The translations under genes and the position numbers were made by a program. Below are positions 24,656 through 33,800 of a stretch of DNA of 64,000 bases, piece by piece; within the stretch, counting starts at the first letter, position 1; every line of letters begins with the position of its first letter. The DNA is from Sphingomonas lycopersici (GTDB lineage: Bacteria > Pseudomonadota > Alphaproteobacteria > Sphingomonadales > Sphingomonadaceae). The DNA is taken from positions 1 to 64,000 of the forward strand of contig NZ_JANFAU010000003.1 of the NCBI RefSeq assembly GCF_026130605.1, written 5' to 3'. The notes below the pieces were generated by a model that was not told where the DNA came from, did no database searches, and worked only from the letters and a program-made list of their open reading frames with translations.

Positions 24656-26926
24656 TTGTCCAACCTCATTCGCCGTATCGGCCGATCGGAAGCGCGCGCC
24701 GGCATATCCGCGCTCGCGTCCTGCGTCGCTGTTCTGGCCCCGCCGGCGGCCGCGCAGGACGGCGATCCGCTGGTGATCGTCGATCCGCGTGGCACGATCA
24801 CCGTCAGCGCGACGCGGTTACCGCAGAAGGTGGAGGAGGTGCCCGCGACCGTCAGCGTGATCACCGATCGCCAGATCGCCGACCAGCTCGCCTCCGACAT
24901 CAAGGATCTCGTCCGCTTCGAGCCCGGCGTGAGCGTGCGGCGCGCGCCGACCCGGTTCGGCGCGGCGAACGGCGCGACCGGGCGCGACGGCAATGCCGGT
25001 TTCAACATCCGCGGGCTGGAGGGCAATCGCGTGTTGATCCAGGTCGACGGGGTGCGCGTGCCCGACGGGTTCGATTTCGGCGCGCAATCCGCCGGGCGCG
25101 GCGATTATGTCGATGTCGGGCTGGTCAAATCGGTCGAGATTCTGCGCGGCCCGGCATCGGCGCTCTACGGCAGCGATGGGCTCGCAGGGGCGGTGAGCTT
25201 CACCACCAGCGATCCGATCGATTTCCTGCGCAACGGGAAGCAGATCGCGGGGCTGGGCCGCGTGGCCTATGATTCCGCCGACCGCCAGTTTTCCGAAACC
25301 GCGATCCTCGCCGCACGCAGTGGCGACTGGTCCGCACTAATCGCCTATACCCGCCGCGACGGGCATGAGCTCGACAATAAGGGGACCAACGAGGAGCGCA
25401 ATTCGCGCCGCACCGCGCCCAATCCGCAGGACAGTTTCTCCAACGCGATCCTCGGCAAGATCGTGTGGCAGCCGAGCGACGCGCATCGCGTGCGGCTGAC
25501 GGTCGATCATTATGACGATCATGTTCGCACCAATGTGCTGAGCGGTATCGCCCCGGTGCCGACGGCGCCGACCGGCGTGATCGGGCTGACCGCGCGCGAT
25601 GAGACGCGGCGCGACCGCATCAGCCTCGATTGGCGCTATAGCGGGAGCGGCGCGCTCGCCTCCGCGCAGCTCGCTTTCTGGTATCAGCAGGCGCGGAACC
25701 GCCAGTTCAGCGCCGAGGATCGCTATACCGCGGCCGATCGCACCCGGCTCAATACCTTCGACAATCGCGTGTTCGGGGCGAGCGCCGAATTGCGCAGCGA
25801 CGTCACCACCGGGGCGCTGACCCACCGCATCGTTTATGGCGGCGATGTCAGCGTGACGCGGCAGAAGGGTGTGCGCGACGGTACGGTGCCGACCCCGCCC
25901 GACGTTTTCCCGACCCGTGCCTTCCCGGTCACCGATTTCACGCTCGCTGGCGCCTATCTGGGCGATGAGATCGGTGTCGGCGGCGGGGTGCTGACGCTCT
26001 ATCCGGTGCTGCGTTTCGATCATTACAATCTCGATCCGAAGCAGGACGCGCTGCTGCCCGGGTTCAGATCGGCGGGGCAGAGCGGATCGCGCGTCTCGCC
26101 CAAGGTCGGCGGTGTGGTGAAGCTGGGCGGGGGCGCGAGCCTGTTTGCCAATTATGCGCAAGGGTTCAAGGCGCCGTCGCCGACCCAGGTGAACCAGTTC
26201 TTCCAGAATCTGGCGCAGGGCTATACCTCGATCCCCAACCCCGATCTGCGCCCGGAGACGAGCGAGACCTGGGAGGGCGGATTGCGCGTGTCGAGCGGCG
26301 CGGTCAGCGCGGGGGTGACAGGGTTCACCGGCCGCTATCGCAATTTCATCAGCCAGCAGGTCGTCGGCGGGTCGTTCCGCCCGAGCGATCCCGCGGTGTT
26401 CCAGTTCATCAACCTCAATCGCGTCAAGATCGACGGCGTCGAGGGTCGTATCGACCTGCGCGCACCGAGCGGCGTCTCCGCGCGGATGGCGATCAGCTAT
26501 GCGAAGGGGAGCGTCTCCGAGCCTGACAAGTCGCGGCAACCGCTGTCGACGATCGATCCGCTCAAGCTGGTGGTGGGGATCGGTTATGACGCCCCCGAAC
26601 GCCGCTTCGGCGGGCAGATCATCGCCACCCATGCGGCACAGAAGGAACTCGGCCGGACGGTCTATGACGATACGGCCAGCGGGGCGCAGACGACGATCTG
26701 CAACGGTGCGCCGTGCTTCCGGCCGGGCGGGTTCACGATCCTCGATGCGACCGCCTATGTCCGCGTCGGCGAGGCGCTGACCTTGCGCGCCGGGGTCTTC
26801 AACATCCTCGACGCCAAATATGCCTGGTGGAGCGATGTGCGCGGGCTCGCCGCCAATTCCACCGTCACCGACGCTTACACCCAGCCGGGCCGCAACGTGA
26901 GCGCATCGCTCACCGCCCGCTTCTGA
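24656..26926 (+). CDS. TonB-dependent heme/hemoglobin-type receptor
   Basis: The 756-residue protein has a signal peptide ending near PPAAAQD and a plug with TITVSATRLPQKVEEVPATV, NIRGLEGNRVLIQVDGVRVP and EILRGPASALYGSDGLAGAV. The barrel carries the heme-receptor boxes FKAPSPTQ (FRAP-like) and NPDLRPETS (NPNL-like) and ends in Phe. It would import heme or a heme-protein ligand. The start is TTG at 24656, with GGGAAACAG ahead; no ATG is available before the signal peptide. The next three genes run in the same direction and form a likely heme-handling operon. Confidence 0.88.
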   Translation: MSNLIRRIGRSEARAGISALASCVAVLAPPAAAQDGDPLVIVDPRGTITVSATRLPQKVEEVPATVSVITDRQIADQLASDIKDLVRFEPGVSVRRAPTRFGAANGATGRDGNAGFNIRGLEGNRVLIQVDGVRVPDGFDFGAQSAGRGDYVDVGLVKSVEILRGPASALYGSDGLAGAVSFTTSDPIDFLRNGKQIAGLGRVAYDSADRQFSETAILAARSGDWSALIAYTRRDGHELDNKGTNEERNSRRTAPNPQDSFSNAILGKIVWQPSDAHRVRLTVDHYDDHVRTNVLSGIAPVPTAPTGVIGLTARDETRRDRISLDWRYSGSGALASAQLAFWYQQARNRQFSAEDRYTAADRTRLNTFDNRVFGASAELRSDVTTGALTHRIVYGGDVSVTRQKGVRDGTVPTPPDVFPTRAFPVTDFTLAGAYLGDEIGVGGGVLTLYPVLRFDHYNLDPKQDALLPGFRSAGQSGSRVSPKVGGVVKLGGGASLFANYAQGFKAPSPTQVNQFFQNLAQGYTSIPNPDLRPETSETWEGGLRVSSGAVSAGVTGFTGRYRNFISQQVVGGSFRPSDPAVFQFINLNRVKIDGVEGRIDLRAPSGVSARMAISYAKGSVSEPDKSRQPLSTIDPLKLVVGIGYDAPERRFGGQIIATHAAQKELGRTVYDDTASGAQTTICNGAPCFRPGGFTILDATAYVRVGEALTLRAGVFNILDAKYAWWSDVRGLAANSTVTDAYTQPGRNVSASLTARF

Positions 26927-26941
26927 TCCTTGGGGGATAAG

Positions 26942-27934
26942 ATGAAGAAGATCCTGCTGCTTTCCGTTCTGCTCGCCGCCACCGCCGCGCCGCTGCCCGC
27001 CTTTGCCGACGGCCCGCTCAAGGCGCGCGATGCGGCGGCCGAAGCGCAATCCTTCCAGGCCGATCGCGCGGCGATCCTCGCGATGGCGGGCGATTACAAG
27101 GTGACCTTCGACATGCGCGAAACCACGCCGTGGCGCGCCGATTATGCCCCGATCGCCGCCAAGGTGTCGGGCGGGCACGAGGCGGTACGGGTGATCGAGG
27201 ACAGCGGGCGCCGCATCGCGCTCCAGCATCTGCTGGTGGTGAAGGACAAGAACGGTAAGCCGGTGGTGATCAAACACTGGCGGCAGGACTGGAGCTACGA
27301 GCCCGAAAGCGTGCTGGTCTATGCCGGCAAGGGGCGGTGGAACGTCGAGGCGGTGCCCGCCGCGATGCGCGCCGGGCGCTGGTCGCAGACGGTGTGGCAG
27401 ACCGACGATTCGCCGCGCTACGGCGGCTGGGGCCAATGGACCGACGAGGGCGGGGTGCGGCGCTGGCGCAGCAACTGGACGTGGCGCCCGCTCGCGCGGC
27501 GCGATGCGGTGCGCAATCCGCCCTACGATCGCTATCTCGCGATCAACCGCCACTCGCCCTCGCCGGCGGGGTGGATCCACTGGCAGGACAATATCAAGAT
27601 GGGGCCGGAGCCGGGGACCGCGGGGCAGGGCAGGATCGTCCCCTTCGTCCAGGAATCGGTGCTCAATTCCTATGTGAAGGACAATGGGTTCGATGCCGCC
27701 GCGGCCGATGCCTATTGGGCGGCGAGCAAGGATTATTGGGCGGCAATCCGCACCGCCTGGGATACGGCGATCGCGCGCGACAAGGGGGTGAGCGTCACCG
27801 AAGTCGCCGATACCGGCTCGGCCGGCGCCGAGCGGTTGATGGGGCTGGCCGACGATATCCAGGCAGGCAAGATCAAGACCGCCGCGGCGATCGAGCGCGG
27901 CCGCGCGATCGTCGCCGAGGTCACCCGCCGCTGA
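26942..27934 (+). CDS. DUF6607-type secreted protein linked to heme uptake
   Basis: The 330-residue protein starts with a signal peptide (MKKILLLSVLLAATAAPLPAF) and is rich in Trp and Arg (GRWSQTVWQTDD, RRWRSNWTWRPL). I assign it to the DUF6607 family by overall pattern. The biochemical role is unknown. Aromatic and basic patches could contact heme or another porphyrin in the periplasm. It begins 15 bases after the receptor stop, so it is almost surely co-transcribed. ATG 26942 is used because the signal peptide starts there and GGGGGA precedes it. Confidence 0.72.
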   Translation: MKKILLLSVLLAATAAPLPAFADGPLKARDAAAEAQSFQADRAAILAMAGDYKVTFDMRETTPWRADYAPIAAKVSGGHEAVRVIEDSGRRIALQHLLVVKDKNGKPVVIKHWRQDWSYEPESVLVYAGKGRWNVEAVPAAMRAGRWSQTVWQTDDSPRYGGWGQWTDEGGVRRWRSNWTWRPLARRDAVRNPPYDRYLAINRHSPSPAGWIHWQDNIKMGPEPGTAGQGRIVPFVQESVLNSYVKDNGFDAAAADAYWAASKDYWAAIRTAWDTAIARDKGVSVTEVADTGSAGAERLMGLADDIQAGKIKTAAAIERGRAIVAEVTRR

Positions 27935-27956
27935 CGCGCGCAGGCGAGGAGCCGCC

Positions 27957-28379
27957 ATGTACCGCTATCTCGATCGTCGCGTCACCGATCTCGGCGAACC
28001 GCAACGCTTCCTGCTCGCCGCGATGCGGCTGTGGGTCGAAAGCGCGGGTGGTGGGCGGTGCTGCTGCGCCGCGCTGGTCAGGGGCTTTGCACATTGCCGG
28101 GTCGGCGCCGCGGTGCGCGATTTCGGCATCGTGATGACCGCACTCGATCGCGACGCGCTGGAAAAGCTCACCTTCGGGTGTCGCCGTGCGATGCGCGTCA
28201 GCGAGGACGAGGCGCGGATGCTGACGCTGTTCGACGCCGCGCTCGGCGCCGACGCCCCGCGCGTTCGCCGTATCGCCGCGACCCTGGTGCGCGACGAGAC
28301 GACGGCGACGCTCGCCACCGCGGTCGAATGGGTCGCGGTTCGCCTTTCCGATGGCAGTTTCATGGAACACGACCAGTGA
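27957..28379 (+). CDS. Cys-rich small cytoplasmic protein of unknown function
   Basis: The 140-residue protein has no signal peptide or membrane segment. A GGGRCCCAALVRGFAHCR segment (about 31-48) carries four cysteines, three of them consecutive, and C74 follows later. The rest is helical and charged. I do not recognise the family. It lies between the DUF6607 gene and the ferredoxin-NADP reductase, overlapping the latter by four bases (GTGA), so it probably takes part in heme or iron handling. A metal- or heme-binding role is inference from the cysteines and context. Confidence 0.65.
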   Translation: MYRYLDRRVTDLGEPQRFLLAAMRLWVESAGGGRCCCAALVRGFAHCRVGAAVRDFGIVMTALDRDALEKLTFGCRRAMRVSEDEARMLTLFDAALGADAPRVRRIAATLVRDETTATLATAVEWVAVRLSDGSFMEHDQ

Positions 28380-29197
28380 AGATGGATGTTCGCGCCCCCG
28401 CGCTGATTCCCGACAACCCCGCTTTCCAGCGCGTCGGCGTGCGCTGGGTGCGGCATTGGAACGAGCATCTGTTCAGTTTCGCGGTCGACCGCCCGGCGTC
28501 GTTCCGTTTCCGCTCGGGCGAGTTCGTGATGATCGGGCTGCCGGGGGAGCAGGATGCGCGCCCGGTGATGCGGGCTTATTCGATCGCCAGCCCGGCGTGG
28601 GCCGAGGAGCTCGAATTCCTGTCGATCAAGGTGCCGGGCGGCCCGCTGACGGGGCGGCTGCAGGCGGTGCGGGCGGGCGACCAGCTCTATCTGGGGCGCA
28701 AACCGACCGGGACTTTGGTGTGCGACGCGCTGCTCGGTGGGCGGCGCCTGTGGCTATTGGCGACGGGCACCGGGCTTGCGCCGTTCCTCAGCCTCGCGCG
28801 CGATCCCGAGGTTTATGAACGCTTCGGGCAGGTCGTCATCGTCCACGGTGTGCGCCGCGTGAGCGATCTTGCGTGGCGCGAGCAGCTCGTCGCGCAGCTT
28901 GCCGGCGATCCGCTGGTGAGCGAGCAGGCGCTGCTCCAGCTCCATTATCTGCCGACGGTGACCCGCGAGCCGTTCCATACCGCGGGGCGCATCACCGCGC
29001 TGATCGGCGACGGGCGATTGTTCGCGCCGCCGGTGATGGGGCCGCGCGGCTTCGATGCCGCGATCGACCGCGTGATGCTGTGCGGCTCGACCGAGATGAT
29101 CCGCGAAACCAGCGCCTTGCTCGCCGATGCCGGGCTGCGCGAAGGGTCGAATGCCAATCCCGGCCATTATGTGATCGAGCGCGCGTTCGTCGGCTGA
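28376..29197 (+). CDS. Ferredoxin--NADP+ reductase (Fpr-like)
   Basis: The 273-residue protein has the FAD-binding RAYSIAS motif, the NADP-binding GTGLAPFLS and VIVHGVR segments, and the Fpr C-terminal end YVIERAFVG. It would move electrons between NADPH and ferredoxin or flavodoxin in the cytoplasm. Next to a heme receptor it could supply electrons for heme breakdown or iron release, as in other bacterial heme loci. GTG 28376 overlaps the upstream stop; ATG 28382 is an equally good start. It ends 16 bases before the convergent cupin gene. Confidence 0.9.
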   Translation: MKMDVRAPALIPDNPAFQRVGVRWVRHWNEHLFSFAVDRPASFRFRSGEFVMIGLPGEQDARPVMRAYSIASPAWAEELEFLSIKVPGGPLTGRLQAVRAGDQLYLGRKPTGTLVCDALLGGRRLWLLATGTGLAPFLSLARDPEVYERFGQVVIVHGVRRVSDLAWREQLVAQLAGDPLVSEQALLQLHYLPTVTREPFHTAGRITALIGDGRLFAPPVMGPRGFDAAIDRVMLCGSTEMIRETSALLADAGLREGSNANPGHYVIERAFVG

Positions 29198-29212
29198 TGC
29201 CGCGCAGCTCGC

Positions 29213-29599
29213 CTAATGCTGATTGTTCGGATAGCTGATGATTAGCGCCAGCGGCTCGCTGCCGGTCTGGCGGATGCCGACCACGGCTTTCCGGTAGAGA
29301 TAGGCCGCCATTCCGGGTTTCAGCTTCCGCGTCACGCCGTCGCTGGTCACCTCGCCTTCGCCCGACAGAACATAATAGACCTCGTCGTGATCGATCGGGT
29401 GGAGGCCGATCGCTGCCCCGCGATGCAGCACGCGCTTGCGGAATTCCATCGCGCGCGGGGCAGGGGCGGCGTCGCTGATGCGATAGGCGGTCGACATCCC
29501 GATATTGCCGTGCGGCGGCGGCTCCTCGCGCCGGACATCCTCGTCGCGGACGACCACCATCGCGGGCGCCCCCGCCGCCAGCAGGAGCGCCCCGATCAT
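29213..29599 (-). CDS. Cupin-domain protein, probably exported
   Basis: The 128-residue protein starts with a short hydrophobic segment (MIGALLLAAGAPAMVVV) and contains one cupin barrel with LHPIDHDEVYYVLSGEGEV, whose His and Glu could bind a metal, and a second conserved part GMAAYLYRK. Single-cupin proteins act as sugar epimerases, isomerases or sensors; this one is not classifiable. It lies 78 bases after the DUF885 gene, at the end of the minus-strand uronate operon that starts at 36773, but may have its own promoter. Confidence 0.72.
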   Translation of the reverse strand: MIGALLLAAGAPAMVVVRDEDVRREEPPPHGNIGMSTAYRISDAAPAPRAMEFRKRVLHRGAAIGLHPIDHDEVYYVLSGEGEVTSDGVTRKLKPGMAAYLYRKAVVGIRQTGSEPLALIISYPNNQH

Positions 29600-29677
29600 T
29601 GCCGCCGCGCCCGGTCGCGCGCCGAAAAGCTGAGATGATCCGGCGTCATTGAACGTCTCCCTATGCGGTGCGATCGG

Positions 29678-30880
29678 TCACAGCCGGATCGGGCCGTGAT
29701 CGAGCAGCTTGTGGTGGACGCGCCGCCGTTGTCCCGGGCGGCGCGCCTCCTGTTCGATGCGCAGCGGCACCCAGCCTTCCGCGGCGCGGACCGCCGGGGT
29801 ACGCGCGATGGTGGCGAGGTCATTGCCGAACGATGCGAAATAGGCGGGTTCGCCCTGCCATTGCGCCAGATCGCCGAGCACCGCATCGGGCGCACGCCCG
29901 TCGACGTGGAGCGCAAGGTCGGCGAGGCCGCGGCAGGTGCGGAACAACATCCAGTGGATATGGCCGAGCCGGTCCGCTGCGCTGGCGAACAGGCCGCAAT
30001 CGGCCATCAGCATCTCGGCATAGGTCGCCCAGCCTTCGGCGAACGGCGCGGTATAACGCTTGCGCAGCGGGTGCGGCGCGGCGCGCGCTTCGAGCGGCAT
30101 CTGGATCATATGACCGGGCAGCAATTCATGCGCGACGACGCTTGGCAGCGAGAAGCGCGGGCGCCGCGCGATCCGTTGGAGGTCGACGACATAGGCGCCG
30201 CGAGCGCGCGGCGCGGGCAGGATGCGATAACCGCCTTTCCCGGCGGCGTCGAGCGCGCGCACATCGACGTCGAGGCACGCGGGGGGCAAGGTGCCGAACA
30301 GGCCGGGGAGCTTCGGCCGGATCGCCGCCAGCGTCGCGCGCATCCCCACGACCGCCGCATCGCGCCCGGCGGCCTCGTCGGGATAGAGGAAGCGTGGATC
30401 GCGCCACAACCACTCGAACCGCGCGCCGGTGGTGCCCGCCGGCACGCCCAGCGCATCGAACGCTGCGTCGGCCTGCGCCGCCAGCATTGCCCGGCGCGCC
30501 TCGAGATCGCGGCGGATCTCGGCGAGTTGCACCGTGTCGCCGGTTATCCGCCGCATCTGCCACTCGAACCGTTCGGCGGGCTGCAGCGCGGGGTTCGCGA
30601 GCTGCCGATCGATCGTCAGACCGGCGCGTGCGGCGGCGAGATCGAGGCGTATCCCCGGCGAGGCACCCTCGTCCGATACGCCCGCCAGCCGCGCCAGCGC
30701 CGCCTGCGGGTCGAGCGTCATTGCCGCATCGAGCGCTTGCTTGATCGTTGCGTCGCTGGCGTTCGTCGCGCGGGCGGCAGCGGGGCATGCGGCAAGCGCG
30801 ACCACGCCCGCGATCGTCTGACGACGAGTGACCGGGGCATCTTGCGCGATGGAGGAGCGGGGCGCGGCGGATATCGTCAC
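29678..30880 (-). CDS. DUF885-family metallopeptidase-like protein, Tat-type signal
   Basis: The 400-residue protein has a likely Tat signal (TRRQTIAGVVALAACPA) and the DUF885 zinc motif HELLPGH at 251-257, with H251, E252 and H257, followed by FAEGWATYAE near 285, which supplies the third ligand. Most relatives are over 550 residues, so this is a short member. It is probably a periplasmic metallohydrolase. GTG 30880 overlaps the stop of the LamG-domain gene (GTGA), so it belongs to the same operon. Why a peptidase-like gene sits in a uronate operon is unclear. Confidence 0.78.
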   Translation of the reverse strand: MTISAAPRSSIAQDAPVTRRQTIAGVVALAACPAAARATNASDATIKQALDAAMTLDPQAALARLAGVSDEGASPGIRLDLAAARAGLTIDRQLANPALQPAERFEWQMRRITGDTVQLAEIRRDLEARRAMLAAQADAAFDALGVPAGTTGARFEWLWRDPRFLYPDEAAGRDAAVVGMRATLAAIRPKLPGLFGTLPPACLDVDVRALDAAGKGGYRILPAPRARGAYVVDLQRIARRPRFSLPSVVAHELLPGHMIQMPLEARAAPHPLRKRYTAPFAEGWATYAEMLMADCGLFASAADRLGHIHWMLFRTCRGLADLALHVDGRAPDAVLGDLAQWQGEPAYFASFGNDLATIARTPAVRAAEGWVPLRIEQEARRPGQRRRVHHKLLDHGPIRL

Positions 30881-33800
30881 CGGATCACGACTTTGTTGTT
30901 CATCGCGGTCACCTCGGGCGCATCGCCCGGCAGTGCCACCGTCGCGGTGAGCCGGGTCGCCCCCGCCGGCACGCGCAGCCGCACTATCGCCGTGCGCGGC
31001 ACGAGATCAAGCGGCGCGTCGAGCGGCGGGATAGCGGCGCTCGCCACGACGCGGCCGGCGGCATCGGCGATCGTCAGCGTGCCGCCGCCGGTCGGCTTCG
31101 CGCCGAGGCTGTGGACGGTCACCGCCAACCGGCCACCCTGACGCGCTACATCGTCCACCCCGATGCCGAGATCGGGGCGCTCCTCGACGGGCTCGCCCGC
31201 GCGCGCCAGCGTGAATTCGTAGGTGGTCGTGGTACGCGGCGCGAATTCCACCTCGGTCGAGGCGGAGCGTTCCAGCGCCAATTCACCGGTCGTCGCGGCC
31301 TTGCCTTCCTCGATGCGGGTCATCCGCCATTGTCCGGCGGTGACGTTCCACGCGGTCATCGTCGCGCGTTGCGGCTGGTCGGTGCGGTTATAGGCGATGA
31401 CGCGGAAGCGCTCGCGCGTCGCGCCGGGCATCAGGATCGCGACATCCTCGCCCGCGCCGGGCTGCGCGAAACGCCAGCTCACGCTATTCCCCGGCCAGGT
31501 CTGATTGCGGCGCAGCGCGATCCCGCCGAGCCGCTCGCGCTGGAGAATCTCATTGGGCTGGTCGACCCGATCGGACCACCAATGCCCTTCGGTATACATA
31601 TAGTCATGCCGCGCCTTGTCGGCGATCGCATCGGCGTGGAGCGTTTCCAGCGCCGACAGGTCGCCCGATCCGTCCCACCGCGCATAACGCGTGAAATCGC
31701 TTGCGCCTTTGGCGAGATCGCCGCGCAGCGCCGCGCCGTCGGGCAATGCGGCGAAGGCGTTCTCGTTGATCTCGGCGAGAACACTCGGCCCCGATTGCGC
31801 GATCCGCGCGGTCATCGGGCGGAGATATTTGGCATCGCCGGTGAAACGCCACGCCGCCCAGCCGCTCTGGAAAGGCGTGGTGACGCCGCCGCCGTCGCCG
31901 GCCTGTTCCTTATCGCTGCCCCAGTTGATCTCGTTGGGGAAGGACCAATGCCCGCCGGCGTCCTGCTTGCCGTGGGCGAGCCAGCCGTCCATCACCCCGG
32001 TCACCAGCCCGCGCGCGGCGGGGTTGCCGTTGTACAGGCCGATCAGGATCGGCGCGTGCATCATCACGAAGCTATAGGGTTTCTGCCACGCCCAGGCCGG
32101 GTCGCGATATATTTTGCGCGCGCCGTACCAGTTGGAGGCGAAGTGCATATGCCCGGCGGGGTTGGTGACGATCACGCCCTGCAGCGCCTTGACCGTCGCC
32201 ATCAGCCGCTCGACCGATTTGGGCTCGCCCCAATTGAGGTAGAGCCGTTCGGCATCCGAGTTCAGCCCTTCCTCATAAGCATGCAATTCGTCGGTGGTGA
32301 GATAGCCCAACCCATTGACGATCATGCCGTTCTTATATGCCGCGTCGGACAGGGCGCGCAGCGAGGCGTTGATCTTGTCGGGCTCGACGCCCATCAGCGC
32401 GAGCCCGGGCCATTGTTGGGTCAGATCGGTATCGTCGGAAATCCCGCCGCCGAAATCACCGTAGGGCACTTGCCGGTTGTCGATCCACCACGAGACGTAA
32501 CGGCGGACGTATTTGAGATCCTCGAGTTGGCGGAACGCCCAGAGCGGCTCGCCGCGCCGCGGCGTGGGCTGGGTGAAGGGCGCGAGGTTTTCCGGGCGAT
32601 AATTGATATCCGCCCAATAGCTGCGCGCCTGCCGGTTGTCGGGGTCGACGCGGAGCAGATCGGTGATGTCGGCGAACAGCCGGCGATAGAGCGCCATCCG
32701 CTTCGAGGCGGTATGCTCCTCGACCAGAAAACCCCAATTGTCGCGCACCTGATTGAAGCGATCGGCGACATGCTCCTTCAGCGCCTCGGCGCGCGGCTTG
32801 AATACCAGCCGGATGCGCGCGCCGTCGAGGCTGTCGGCGGAAAAGGCGGGGTCGGATGCGGCGATCGAGAGATAGAGACTGTCGTGCGGTAGGATGCGGT
32901 CACGCAAATCGAGCCACAGGGTGCGCTTCTCGCCCGGCTTCACCGTTACCGTGAGGTCGATCATGTCGCGGCCGGACCACAATGGGTCCTTGACGCGGAT
33001 ATCGAGCGCGACTGGCTTGCTGCCCCTGAGCGCGGGCAGGTCGATCGCGACGCCGTCGAGCCCGTCGTGGATATTCTGCCAGCCATAATCGAACGCGCGT
33101 GCGACCGGCTGATCGGGCGGGGCATCGCCGAGGCTGGCGGGGATCAGGATATGGACGATCGGCGCCAATCCCTCGGCGCGCGCCGCCCGACCCGCACCGC
33201 CCGCCGCGCCGGCGCCCACCGCGGCCTTCACCCCCGATGTCGGCATCGCCACCACGGTCGCGCGCTCCTCGGGGGGGTAGCGGCCGGCGATGAAGGTGTT
33301 GAGATCGGAGAGCGCGGCGAGATCGGGGCGCATCGCGCTGTGGATCGTATAGTCGAGCTTGAAGCTGCCGCTCGGCTCGGCGCCGGGGCCGATATCATAG
33401 GCCCATATTTCCTGGATCGGCTGCTCCTGCATCACATTGGTGAAGTGGAGCGCGCCGCCGGTCACTGCCGGAAAATCGCTGATGCTGCGCACGACGCCTT
33501 TAGGGCGGGAGGCGAGCTGCTTCTCCTTGCCCCCGTCCTTGCCCTCTGCAGTCCATGTCAGCGCGCCATAGGCCGCACCGCGCAGCTCGACGCGATTGAT
33601 GCGGTCGCCGGGCGGGATCGTCAGGTCATAACGCTTGCCGCCCTCGACATAGACGTTCCAGTCGGGCAGCTCGAAATAATCGTCGCGGCCGGGCAGCCGC
33701 GAGCGGTTATAGACCCCCGGCCAGGTCGTTTCGGCGATGCCGTCGACGCCCTTGAACATCCATTGCTTCAGATCCTTGGCCTCGGCGAATTCGACCTTGC

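Noticed and set aside
25337..27958. 873-codon minus-strand open frame opposite the heme-type receptor and DUF6607 gene
   Set aside because: It is a shadow frame; the receptor on the other strand has a signal peptide, plug and barrel motifs.
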